From CAYLNM01 sp964385045 (lineage in GTDB: Bacteria; Planctomycetota; Phycisphaerae; Phycisphaerales; SM1A02), in contig CAYLNM010000200.1 of assembly GCA_964385045.1 (NCBI GenBank), positions 1-6,645 on the forward strand: a stretch of DNA of 6,645 bases. Direction: 5' to 3'. Below are positions 1 to 6,584 of the stretch, one piece after another (positions within the stretch are counted from its first letter, which is position 1; every line of letters starts with the position of its first letter). The position numbers were made by a program, and so were the translations under genes. A model generated the notes under the pieces. That model was not told the origin of the DNA. It did no database searches and was given only the letters and a program-made list of their open reading frames with translations.

Positions 1-442
1 CCGCGCGGCGAGGCGGGCCGGGCGCGGCGGGGCGGCCTGGTCGCGCGGGCGGGCGGCGGGGTCGACGGCGCGCGGAGTCGCGCCGCGGCGGGAGGCTCGG
101 GCGACGGGGCGGATGAGGCGGCGGGGCCGGGCCGGGGGCACGCGCGGCAGCGGGGCCGCCGTGCTCCCGTGCCGCCCTGGCGGCGGCGGCGTTGGGATGC
201 GGCTCGGCGGCGGTGACCGGGGCGGCAGACGGGCGCCGTATGCGGGGGCCGCGTCCGGGGCATCGTGGGCGGCGCTGTCCGGGGCGGCGTGCGGGGGCCG
301 CGTCGCGGGGCAGCGTGGGCGGCGGTGACCGGGGCGGCAGACGGGCGCCGTATGCGGGGGCCGCGTCCGGGGGCGGTGCCGGCCGGCAGGGGTCCCGCGG
401 GCGGGGGACCGCGAGCCGGCCCCGCCGCGGTGCCGGCGGCCT
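1..442. other. GC-rich stretch without a recognisable gene
   Basis: This left flank is almost entirely G and C, and several reading frames stay open only because stop codons are rare in such DNA. The translations are Arg/Gly/Ala- or Pro/Ala-rich, with no motif, no recognisable domain and no convincing ribosome binding site. The end of a gene running in from the left cannot be excluded for roughly the first 110 bases. The only clear structure is the minisatellite at 206-372, entered separately. Confidence 0.55.
206..372. repeat. GC-rich minisatellite, three units, with a perfect 55-bp duplication
   Basis: Positions 206-260 and 318-372 are identical over 55 bases. Between them lies a diverged copy starting at 268, so three units begin at 206, 268 and 318 (spacings 62 and 50). 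The middle unit lacks about 12 bases around the AGACGGGCGCC segment and has several substitutions. After 372 the third copy diverges. The unit lengths are not multiples of three and no gene crosses the repeat, so it looks like a non-coding minisatellite produced by slippage or unequal exchange. No function can be assigned. Confidence 0.85.
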
Positions 443-739
443 TCAGCCCGGGATCCAGATCTTGTCCGCCTCGATGACGTCGACGTGATTCGGCAGCGGG
501 ATCGGCGCGTCCGTGTCGGCGACGAAGGCCAGCCCGCGCAGGCCCGCGAGGTGGCGGTGGCGGTAGCCGGACCACCAGCGGCCGGTGGCGACCACCACCA
601 GCGGCCGCTCCTCGAGGAGCAGCAGGTTCACGAAGTCCTCGGACTCGACGCGGACGAGGACGCCCGAGGCCTTGATCGCGTTGGCGATGGCGGCGGCGGC
701 GGCGGCGGCTCCGGCTCCTCCGGCGGCTCCGGCGGACAT
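443..739 (-). CDS. Small conserved-type protein of unknown function (98 aa)
   Basis: The protein has 98 residues. The start at 739 is chosen because GGGAG (751-747 on the minus strand) lies 7 nt upstream and the sequence turns protein-like from there; the open frame continues upstream to about 1801 but only as antisense of purM. Residues 4-20 are Gly/Ala-rich, including seven consecutive alanines encoded by GCC repeats. Residues 17-98 form a compact globular sequence: IANAIKASG, a strand VLVRV, an acidic patch ESEDF, LVVVATG followed by RWWSGYRHRH, then LRGLAFVADT, and the C-terminus ADKIWIPG. There is no signal peptide or membrane segment, so it is probably cytoplasmic. The layout resembles short uncharacterised proteins in Planctomycetota and other bacteria that end in KIWIP, from memory only. 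It is divergent from purM with a 213-bp gap. No function is proposed. Confidence 0.8.
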   Translation of the reverse strand: MSAGAAGGAGAAAAAAAIANAIKASGVLVRVESEDFVNLLLLEERPLVVVATGRWWSGYRHRHLAGLRGLAFVADTDAPIPLPNHVDVIEADKIWIPG

Positions 740-939
740 GTCGACGCTCCCGGCGGCCCGGTCTCGCACCACGGTCCGCGCCGGGCGACCACCTCGCCCG
801 GAGGCGGGGGCCGGCCCGTGACGGACCCGGGATCGCCGCGGACGGCCGGGCCGCGGGCCGCGGGGCGACGATCGCCGAGCGGCATCGTGCCGCGCCCCGG
901 CGGCCACTGCACGTCCGATCCGGTGCGACGCGGGACCGG

Positions 940-945
940 TAGACT
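940..945 (+). promoter_or_regulatory. Candidate -10 box (TAGACT) of a leaderless purM promoter
   Basis: TAGACT matches the bacterial -10 consensus at the important T1, A2 and T6 positions. It stands out in a region with almost no TA dinucleotides. Its end is exactly 7 nt from the ATG at 953, so transcription would begin at or next to the A of the start codon. There is no good -35 match; CGATCC lies at 916-921, 18 nt upstream. The assignment is inferred from spacing and base composition. Confidence 0.5.
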
Positions 946-952
946 GCCCGCC

Positions 953-2113
<1,161 letters not shown>

Positions 2114-2133
2114 CCGAAGGGTCGCGAGCGGCG

Positions 2134-2147
2134 GGCCGTCATCGGCC
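2134..2147. terminator. Possible bidirectional terminator hairpin between purM and arfB
   Basis: GGCCG, TCAT, CGGCC forms a 5-bp all-GC stem with a 4-nt loop in the 52-bp gap between the two converging stop codons. There is no T-tract on either side, so it is not a classical intrinsic terminator. Position is the main argument; hairpins this short are common by chance at this GC content. Confidence 0.25.
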
Positions 2148-2165
2148 GGTCCGCGCCGGGGCCGC

Positions 2166-2720
2166 TCAGTCGTCGAGCCGCGGCCGCTTGCCGGATCGGC
2201 GCCGCTTCTTCTCGCCCTGACGCTTCTTCGCGTCGAGTCGCTTCTGCTGGGCGGCGCGGGACGGCCGCGTCTTCTTGCGCTGCCGCGGCAGCTCCCAGGC
2301 CCGCCGCACCAGGTCGACGAGCCGATCCTCGACCGCCCGGCGGTTGTCCCGCTGCGAGCGGAACTCCTGCCCCTGGATCAGCAGGTCGCCCTCGCGATTG
2401 ATGCGCGACTTGGCCATCCGGCGCAGCCGGGCCAGGCGACGCTCGTCGAGCCCGTGGATCGCCCGGAGCGGGACCCGCAGCAGCACCGCGGACGCGACCT
2501 TGTTGACGCACTGGCCGCCGGGACCGCTCGCCCGCACGAAGGACTCGTCGAGGTCGCCGCGATGCACCCAGACGCCGGGCGCGAGCCACAGCACCGAGGG
2601 ATCGTCGCGGTGGGGGCGGCGGGGCGGGCGCGATGGCCGCGGCGACGGCGCATCGCCCGGATCGCGGTGCGGCGAGGGGCCGCCGGCGGGGGGGCCGGAT
2701 TCGGGGGTGCCGGGAACCAT
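2166..2720 (-). CDS. arfB: Peptidyl-tRNA hydrolase ArfB (YaeJ-type ribosome rescue factor)
   Basis: ArfB enters stalled ribosomes lacking a stop codon in the A site and hydrolyses the peptidyl-tRNA. The 184-residue protein has the RF-1 catalytic domain at about 45-130: FVRASGPGGQCVNKVAS with the catalytic GGQ at 68-70, LRVPLRAIHGL, and the conserved block DLLIQGQEFRSQRDNRR. A strongly basic tail follows (about 138-184, RQRKKTRPSRAAQQKRL onward), matching the ArfB tail that lies in the empty mRNA channel. ArfB normally has about 140 residues. The excess is a Pro/Arg-rich N-terminus of about 42 residues with no domain. The start at 2720 is the only nearby ATG and has GGAG (2730-2727) 6 nt upstream; a GTG near residue 43 would give a family-typical length and cannot be excluded. 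Lack of the codon-recognition domains of RF1/RF2 supports ArfB over a release factor. The gene is divergent from the 2782 gene. Confidence 0.92.
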   Translation of the reverse strand: MVPGTPESGPPAGGPSPHRDPGDAPSPRPSRPPRRPHRDDPSVLWLAPGVWVHRGDLDESFVRASGPGGQCVNKVASAVLLRVPLRAIHGLDERRLARLRRMAKSRINREGDLLIQGQEFRSQRDNRRAVEDRLVDLVRRAWELPRQRKKTRPSRAAQQKRLDAKKRQGEKKRRRSGKRPRLDD

Positions 2721-2739
2721 CGACCGCTCCGCTTCGGCG

Positions 2740-2745
2740 TAGACT
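2740..2745 (+). promoter_or_regulatory. Candidate -10 box (TAGACT) for the exported barrel protein gene
   Basis: The same hexamer as the purM candidate lies in the 61-bp gap between the divergent arfB and barrel genes, reading toward the barrel gene. Transcription would start near 2752, giving a leader of about 30 nt that includes the GGAG ribosome binding site at 2770-2773. No clear -35 element is visible. Confidence 0.4.
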
Positions 2746-2781
2746 CGCCGCCCCGCGGCCGCGGGACATGGAGCACGAATC

Positions 2782-3879
2782 ATGCCGACGACCTCGCATG
2801 CTAGTCCTCGCCGGTCCGGCGTCCGGCGGATCCGCCGAATCGCCGCCGGCGGGGCGCCGGCGGGCCCGGCGGCGCTGACGGCCGTCCTGGTCGCCGCCGC
2901 CGGTCCCGCCGCCGCGACGTCCGAGCGCGCCGTGACGCCGTCGATCGCCGCGGCGACCGCGGCGAGTGCGGCGGCACCCGGCGGGCTCGCCCGCGGCGAG
3001 GCGGCACGGCGGGCCGGCATCGTCTCCGCACTCGCGCTCGCGGACGACGTCGCCGCCTCGCCCTCCGCCGGCGACGCCGCCGCGCCCGATCTCGACGCCG
3101 AGCTCCGACGGGCCCGCGACCTCGACGTCGAGCTCGTCACCGGGGCGTGGCTCGCGCGGCTCGGCGGCGAGGTGATCCTCGGCGAGGGCAACGCGCCCTT
3201 CCGCATCGACCGGACGATCCGCAACGACGAGCTCGAGCCGACGCCGCTCGCCGAGCTCTCGATCCTCGACGACGAGGGCTTCGTCGCCTGGCGGCTGCAC
3301 GGCTTCGACTTCTCGAGCGAGTCCTCCGGCGCCGCGACGCGGGCGTTCGACTTCGGATCGCTCGCGTTCGCCGCCGGCGATCCGTACGAGACCAGGATCG
3401 ACTTCACGTCCGCCGGTCTCGAGGGCGTGATCCACCGGTGGACGGCGATCGATCCCGCCGCGTCCGAGGGGCCGGGGCTCGGCCGCGGCGACGCGCGGCT
3501 CGACCTCAGCGTGCTCGGCGGCGTCCGGTGGATCGCGGTCGACCAGCGCGTGACGCGGCCCGGCACGGGCACCGAGTCGCCGGACGCCGACTGGCTCGCG
3601 GCCTACGCCGCGGCCCGCGTCGAGTTCACGTGGGCGCCGGACGGCGGATTCGTGGTCGGCGAGCGTTTCCGCATCACCGCCGAGTACGGGATCGGCCCCG
3701 GCCTCAACGCCGGCGGTGGGAGCATCTGGCAGGTCCGGGCCGGCGCTGAGCTGGAGGTGACGCCGAATCTCCGCGGCTTCTTCGGCTACCGGCTGCTGGA
3801 GCTCGATCTCGAGGACGGCGACTGGACGTTCGACTCGGGGCTGCAGGGCCTGTTCGTCGGGGCGACGCTGCAGTTCTGA
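2782..3879 (+). CDS. Exported protein, probable outer-membrane beta-barrel, function unknown
   Basis: The 365-residue protein has a long arginine-rich N-terminus (PRRSGVRRIRRI, 9-20), then an Ala-rich hydrophobic stretch (about 29-40) and a probable signal peptidase site after the Ala run near 45. Residues 50-110 are a low-complexity Ala-rich linker. From about 115 onward the sequence alternates polar and hydrophobic residues in short strands broken by Asp/Gly turns, for example RLDLSVLGGVRWIAVDQRV (219-237) and ELEVTPNLRGFFGYRLLELDLED (273-295). The last residues, LFVGATLQF, end in Phe, the usual signal for outer-membrane assembly by the BAM machinery. These features fit a porin-like or structural barrel; no specific family is recognised, so substrate and partners are unknown. 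GGAG lies 8 nt before the ATG at 2782 and supports this start. The gene appears to be transcribed alone, with a hairpin (3944-3961) after it. Confidence 0.8.
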   Translation: MPTTSHASPRRSGVRRIRRIAAGGAPAGPAALTAVLVAAAGPAAATSERAVTPSIAAATAASAAAPGGLARGEAARRAGIVSALALADDVAASPSAGDAAAPDLDAELRRARDLDVELVTGAWLARLGGEVILGEGNAPFRIDRTIRNDELEPTPLAELSILDDEGFVAWRLHGFDFSSESSGAATRAFDFGSLAFAAGDPYETRIDFTSAGLEGVIHRWTAIDPAASEGPGLGRGDARLDLSVLGGVRWIAVDQRVTRPGTGTESPDADWLAAYAAARVEFTWAPDGGFVVGERFRITAEYGIGPGLNAGGGSIWQVRAGAELEVTPNLRGFFGYRLLELDLEDGDWTFDSGLQGLFVGATLQF

Positions 3880-3943
3880 CGCGGGGCGGATCCGCCGCGG
3901 TCCGGCCGGTCGGCGGGATGCGTCGGGGAGGGGACGACCGCGG

Positions 3944-3961
3944 CGCATCCGGCTGGATGCG
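3944..3961 (+). terminator. Hairpin downstream of the barrel gene, probable terminator
   Basis: CGCATCC, GGCT, GGATGCG forms a perfect 7-bp stem with a 4-nt loop, 65 nt after the stop codon. A third copy of GGATGCG at 3916-3922 can pair with the same CGCATCC, so two mutually exclusive stems exist. A 12-bp palindrome, GGCGGATCCGCC (3885-3896), lies closer to the stop. No T-tract follows, so the terminator call rests on stem quality and on its place between two transcription units. Confidence 0.4.
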
Positions 3962-4051
3962 GCTCCCGCGGCTCCCGCGGCGGCACACGGCGTCACGCGT
4001 CTCCGCGCCCTCCGGTGCGATCCGCGGGCCACGCGGCTCGCCGCGGTTCGC

Positions 4052-4057
4052 TATCCT
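4052..4057 (+). promoter_or_regulatory. Candidate -10 box (TATCCT) for the B12-riboswitch transcript
   Basis: TATCCT keeps the T1, A2, T3 and T6 consensus bases and lies immediately upstream of the riboswitch. Transcription would start near 4063-4065, at the 5' strand of the closing helix. That is slightly late for the full 9-bp helix but leaves a workable one. No clear -35 element is visible. Confidence 0.5.
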
Positions 4058-4060
4058 CGA

Positions 4061-4348
4061 CATCGCCACTGGTGCCCGCCGTCTCGGCGGCGGGTGAAAA
4101 GGGAAGCGAGGTGCGGATCGGCGTCGCCGGTCCAACTCCTCCGCGGACGCGCCGCCGTGACGGGCGGGGTCCGGGCTCCGGCCCGCCCCCACGTCGCCGG
4201 CCGGCGTCGCCCCGGGCTCCGCTCGCCGGCCGCCCGGACCCGCGACGCCGCGTGCCACTGCCGTCTCCGGACCGTCGCTCGACGGCCGGCCGCGGCGGGA
4301 AGGCCGCCGGAGACGATGCCCCCAGCCGGAAGACCTGCCGTGGCGATG
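4061..4348 (+). promoter_or_regulatory. Cobalamin (vitamin B12) riboswitch with an extended internal arm
   Basis: The conserved parts of the cobalamin aptamer appear in order. CATCGCCAC (4061-4069) and GTGGCGATG (4340-4348) form a perfect 9-bp closing helix. GGTGCCC (4071-4077) is followed by a GC hairpin and then by the hallmark GAAAAGGGAAG (4096-4106) and GGTGCGGATC (4110-4119). The core GCCACTG is at 4254-4260. CGTCTCCGG (4262-4270) pairs with CCGGAGACG (4307-4315) around GGGAAGGC (4297-4304). The B12 box AGCCGGAAGACCTGCC (4324-4339) leads straight into the closing helix. Between the GGTGCGGATC and GCCACTG segments lies an extra arm of about 130 nt (4119-4250), closed by CGGCGTCGC/GCGACGCCG and GGTCC/GGACC. 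Total length is about 290 nt against roughly 200 for most members. Such elements bind adenosyl- or methylcobalamin and usually lower expression of the gene behind them. Here that is the secreted protein gene at 4522. Confidence 0.92.
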
Positions 4349-4456
4349 GACGGACGTCCCCGCGAACCGGGACGCGCCGCACCTCGGTCCTCGTGGTCCC
4401 GGACCGTCGTCGTGCGCGCGCGTGCCCCGCGGGGAAGGCGGCCGCGGTGGTCGCAC

Positions 4457-4512
4457 CGTCCCCGATCGGGACCGACGGGGATGCGCCGGATCGCGACCGG
4501 CGTCCCCGGGAG
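4457..4512 (+). promoter_or_regulatory. Candidate riboswitch expression platform next to the Shine-Dalgarno site
   Basis: CGGGGA (4476-4481) plus CGCCGG (4484-4489) pair with CCGGCG plus TCCCCG (4497-4508), giving a 12-bp stem with a 2-nt bulge. Its 3' strand runs directly into the ribosome binding site GGGAG (4508-4512), 9 nt before the ATG at 4522. A second TCCCCG at 4459-4464 can pair with the same CGGGGA, and GTCCC/GGGAC (4458-4462 with 4468-4472) offers a further competing hairpin. Competing stems beside the ribosome binding site suggest control of translation initiation, although the GGAG is only adjacent to the stem, not buried in it. Positions 4349-4456 hold only further GC hairpins, such as CGTCCC/GGGACG (4355-4374). 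Confidence 0.45.
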
Positions 4513-4521
4513 TGCACGACC

Positions 4522-5196
4522 ATGACGGTCATCGCTGTCTGCATCGGTGGGCCCCGTGCCCACGCTCGCCCCCACGCCCCCGCCCGGCCGCGGCGTCTTC
4601 GTCCCGGTCTCGCCGCGCTCGTCGCCGCGGGGCTCGCCGCGCCCGCCTCCGCGGGCATCGTCATCGACTCCGGCGATCCGTTCGATCCGGACGACGACCT
4701 GATCCTCGACGTCCAGCAGACGGTCGGGGCCGGCATCAACGCCTCGTACCTCATCGTCGACTTCGGCGCCACCGGCGGAGACACCTACGCCTGGGAGTGG
4801 CGGTGGAACCCCGGCGACGACGCCCGCGGCGCGACGATGGTGCAGGCGATCGCCGAGGCGACCGAGCTCGCCGCCCAGCTCGGCGGCGAGGACGGCTCGG
4901 GCTTCGGCCTGTTCGTCGAGAACTTCTCGATCCCGGCCGAGGACGAGGCCGGCGATCCGGGCCTGTTCTGGTCCTATTGGCTCGCCGAGGCCGAGGACGT
5001 CGATCCCGGCATCGCGTGGACGGAGGCGGGGGTCGGGATGAGCTTCCGCGACCTTGCCGACGGGTCGATCGACGGCTGGTACAACGGTTTCGACGGCGAC
5101 CAGCCGGCGGTGCCGACGGTGCTGGTCCCGGGCCCGGGCGGCCTCGCGGTGCTCGCGCTCGCCGGACTCGCGGGCGGTCGCCGGCGTCGCGGCTGA
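4522..5196 (+). CDS. B12-riboswitch-controlled secreted PEP-CTERM-type protein with a transcobalamin-C-like domain
   Basis: The 224-residue protein has an Arg-rich N-terminus, a hydrophobic segment (29-40) and a signal peptidase site at PASA|G (41-45). The mature part (45-200) is acidic. The C-terminus, VPGPGG (202-207), a hydrophobic helix (208-218) and RRRR (220-223), is a PEP-CTERM-type sorting tail in which PGP replaces PEP; such tails are processed by exosortase and leave proteins on or outside the cell surface. Residues 103-189 recall the DUF4430/transcobalamin C-terminal-like pattern: GATMVQAIAEA, then GFGLFVENFSI, then WSYWLAEAE, then VGMSFRDLADGSIDGWYNG. In that family the corresponding pieces read roughly as a dLEAL-like helix, an I-ending strand, W.YYVNG and LkDGD..eW.Y. 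This match is from memory and is an inference. GGGAG 9 nt upstream supports the ATG at 4522; the in-frame extension upstream is riboswitch sequence, not protein. With the riboswitch in front, a role in extracellular corrinoid binding is plausible. No transporter gene is adjacent. Confidence 0.85.
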   Translation: MTVIAVCIGGPRAHARPHAPARPRRLRPGLAALVAAGLAAPASAGIVIDSGDPFDPDDDLILDVQQTVGAGINASYLIVDFGATGGDTYAWEWRWNPGDDARGATMVQAIAEATELAAQLGGEDGSGFGLFVENFSIPAEDEAGDPGLFWSYWLAEAEDVDPGIAWTEAGVGMSFRDLADGSIDGWYNGFDGDQPAVPTVLVPGPGGLAVLALAGLAGGRRRRG

Positions 5197-5207
5197 CCGT
5201 CGCCGCC

Positions 5208-5227
5208 GCGCGGGGCCGCTCCCGCGC
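5208..5227. terminator. Hairpin between converging genes, possible bidirectional terminator
   Basis: GCGCGGG (5208-5214) pairs perfectly with CCCGCGC (5221-5227) across the 6-nt loop GCCGCT, 12 nt after the stop of the PEP-CTERM gene and 49 nt beyond the stop of the converging MBL gene. There is no T-tract. Position and a 7-bp stem support it, but chance stems are frequent at this GC content. Confidence 0.35.
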
Positions 5228-5275
5228 CGGACCCGGCCGCCGGACGCGGCGACCCGCCGCCTCGCGTTCCCGCGC

Positions 5276-6352
5276 TCAGTCCGATCTCGTCGCCGCCGGG
5301 TGCGGACGCGATGCCGACGCGGCGTCGTCGTTCGCCCCGGCGGCGTCGTGCGCGGGGGCGCCGCCCGCGCCGCCCGCGTCGACCGGACGGCCTCCGGCCT
5401 CGCCTGTCGACGCGGTCCCCGGCTCGTCCGCGGCCGCGGCCTCGGCCTCGGTCCGCTTCCGCCAGTACCGGAGGATCCCGGTGACGTTCATGTCCACCAC
5501 CGAGCCCTTGGCGTAGAAGGCCCGCTTGGGCTCCGGCAGTCCGTGGGCGTCGGCCTGCTCGAGGAACCAGGTGCCGTAGGCGTCGCGGATCGTCGCCTCG
5601 TCGCGGCCCTCGTCGAGCCATGCCTTGACCCGGTCGGCGTGGGCCCGCACCGCCTCGGCCACGCGGGCGAGGTGGGCGTCCACGTCGTCCATCCGGCCGA
5701 AGTGGGTCGGGAAGATCGCGTCGAAGCGCTCGGCCCGGAGCCGCTCGATCGAGTCGAGCCACGCCTCGGGGTCGAACTCCGGCGGCGGGGCGGGCAGTGA
5801 GACGAACGTCGGCGCGTCGAGGCAGAGCGCCCCGGCCGCGTCGCCGGTGAAGCAGATCCGCTCCCCGTGCAGTTCGGTGGCGAAGGCGTGGTGGTGGCGG
5901 GCGTGACCGGGCGTCTCGATCGCCCGCAGCCGCACGCCGCCGAGCTCCACGACGTCGCCGTCCCGGGTCGGCGACACCCGGGCCGCCGGGATCGGCCGCA
6001 GCTCGCCCCAGAGCCGGTCCATGTCGTCGCCGTAGATCCGCGTCGCACTCGCGAGCAGCCGCGACGGATCGACGAGGTGCTTCGCCCCGAACTCGTGCAC
6101 ATGGACCGTCGCCCCGGCCTCGGCGACGTGCCCGGCCGCCCCGGCGTGGTCGAAGTGGATGTGCGTCACGAGCAGGTGCCGCACGTCGGCGAGCGACCGG
6201 CCGAGGTCGGCGAGGCCGCGCTGCAACACGTCGACCGTGCTCCCGGGCCCGCTCTCGACGAGGATCAGGCCCTCGTCGGTCTCGATCACGTGGGCGGCGA
6301 TGCACCCCGGCTGGCCGAGGTACTCGAGGTCGATGAGGTGCAGTCGGGGCAT
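5276..6352 (-). CDS. MBL-fold (metallo-beta-lactamase superfamily) hydrolase
   Basis: The 358-residue protein carries all metal-binding motifs of the MBL fold: HIHFDH at 64-69 (H64, H66, D68, H69), the TPGH histidine at 150, the bridging aspartate in TGDAAG (D171) and PTHFG with H217. Together these make a complete two-metal site, so it should be an active hydrolase, probably cytoplasmic as no signal peptide is seen. Residues 1-245 are the catalytic domain in the glyoxalase II-like style. Residues 246-300 form a helical extension with YGTWFLEQADAHGLPEP and KGSVVDMNVTGILRYWRKR, which may shape the substrate site. Residues 302-358 are a Gly/Ala/Asp-rich tail, probably disordered. The start at 6352 is preferred over the ATG at 6361 because TAGCAT (6365-6360) lies exactly 7 nt before it and overlaps the other ATG, fitting a leaderless mRNA. 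The substrate cannot be read from sequence, and the neighbours give no clue. Confidence 0.93.
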   Translation of the reverse strand: MPRLHLIDLEYLGQPGCIAAHVIETDEGLILVESGPGSTVDVLQRGLADLGRSLADVRHLLVTHIHFDHAGAAGHVAEAGATVHVHEFGAKHLVDPSRLLASATRIYGDDMDRLWGELRPIPAARVSPTRDGDVVELGGVRLRAIETPGHARHHHAFATELHGERICFTGDAAGALCLDAPTFVSLPAPPPEFDPEAWLDSIERLRAERFDAIFPTHFGRMDDVDAHLARVAEAVRAHADRVKAWLDEGRDEATIRDAYGTWFLEQADAHGLPEPKRAFYAKGSVVDMNVTGILRYWRKRTEAEAAAADEPGTASTGEAGGRPVDAGGAGGAPAHDAAGANDDAASASRPHPAATRSD

Positions 6353-6359
6353 GGCGAGC

Positions 6360-6365
6360 ATGCTA
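6360..6365 (-). promoter_or_regulatory. Candidate -10 box (TAGCAT) of a leaderless MBL hydrolase promoter
   Basis: Read on the minus strand, TAGCAT ends 7 nt before the ATG at 6352, the same spacing as TAGACT before purM. CGATCC lies 17 nt upstream of it (6388-6383), and the same hexamer precedes the purM box by 18 nt. The evidence is spacing and scarcity of TA in the region. Confidence 0.45.
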
Positions 6366-6420
6366 GGACCGAGTCCGCAGCGGGATCGGCGCGTCTCGGA
6401 AGGGGGCGCGACGCTGGCCG

Positions 6421-6467
6421 CGGACGCCGCGGACGCGACGGACGCGACGGACGCGACGGACGCGACG
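6421..6467. repeat. 9-bp tandem repeat (CGGACGCGA)
   Basis: Four exact copies of CGGACGCGA run from 6430 to 6465. One imperfect copy (CGGACGCCG) precedes them at 6421-6429 and a partial CG follows. It lies about 65 bases upstream of the MBL gene start. The 9-bp unit keeps reading frame, but no gene is supported here. Confidence 0.85.
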
Positions 6468-6584
6468 CGGGCGGCGGCGGCGGAACGAGGGCGTCGCCGG
6501 CGGTGGACGCGGCAAGCGGGGCAAGCCGGGGGGGTGTGAACGCTGCTCGCTGCTTCCGGGTGCCCCGGCCGTCCGGCGTCCGGC

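Noticed and set aside
485..952. Plus-strand extension of purM by about 156 residues
   Set aside because: It is antisense to the small gene at 443-739, low in complexity, and has no counterpart in PurM.
4142..4159. Second, tandem cobalamin aptamer core suggested by GCGGACGCGCCGCCGTGA
   Set aside because: It resembles the aptamer core, but lacks its own GGGAA and B12 box and lies inside the helix closed by 4119-4127 and 4242-4250; the better core is GCCACTG at 4254.
4015..4521. In-frame N-terminal extension of the PEP-CTERM gene
   Set aside because: It coincides with the riboswitch and its expression platform; the signal peptide and ribosome binding site fix the start at 4522.
4974..6305. 443-residue minus-strand frame across the MBL gene
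   Set aside because: Shadow frame rich in Arg/Gly/Ala; the MBL motifs are in the frame ending at 5276.
6159..6539. 126-residue plus-strand frame over the 9-bp repeats
   Set aside because: Begins antisense within the MBL gene and then translates the repeat; no motif or ribosome binding site.
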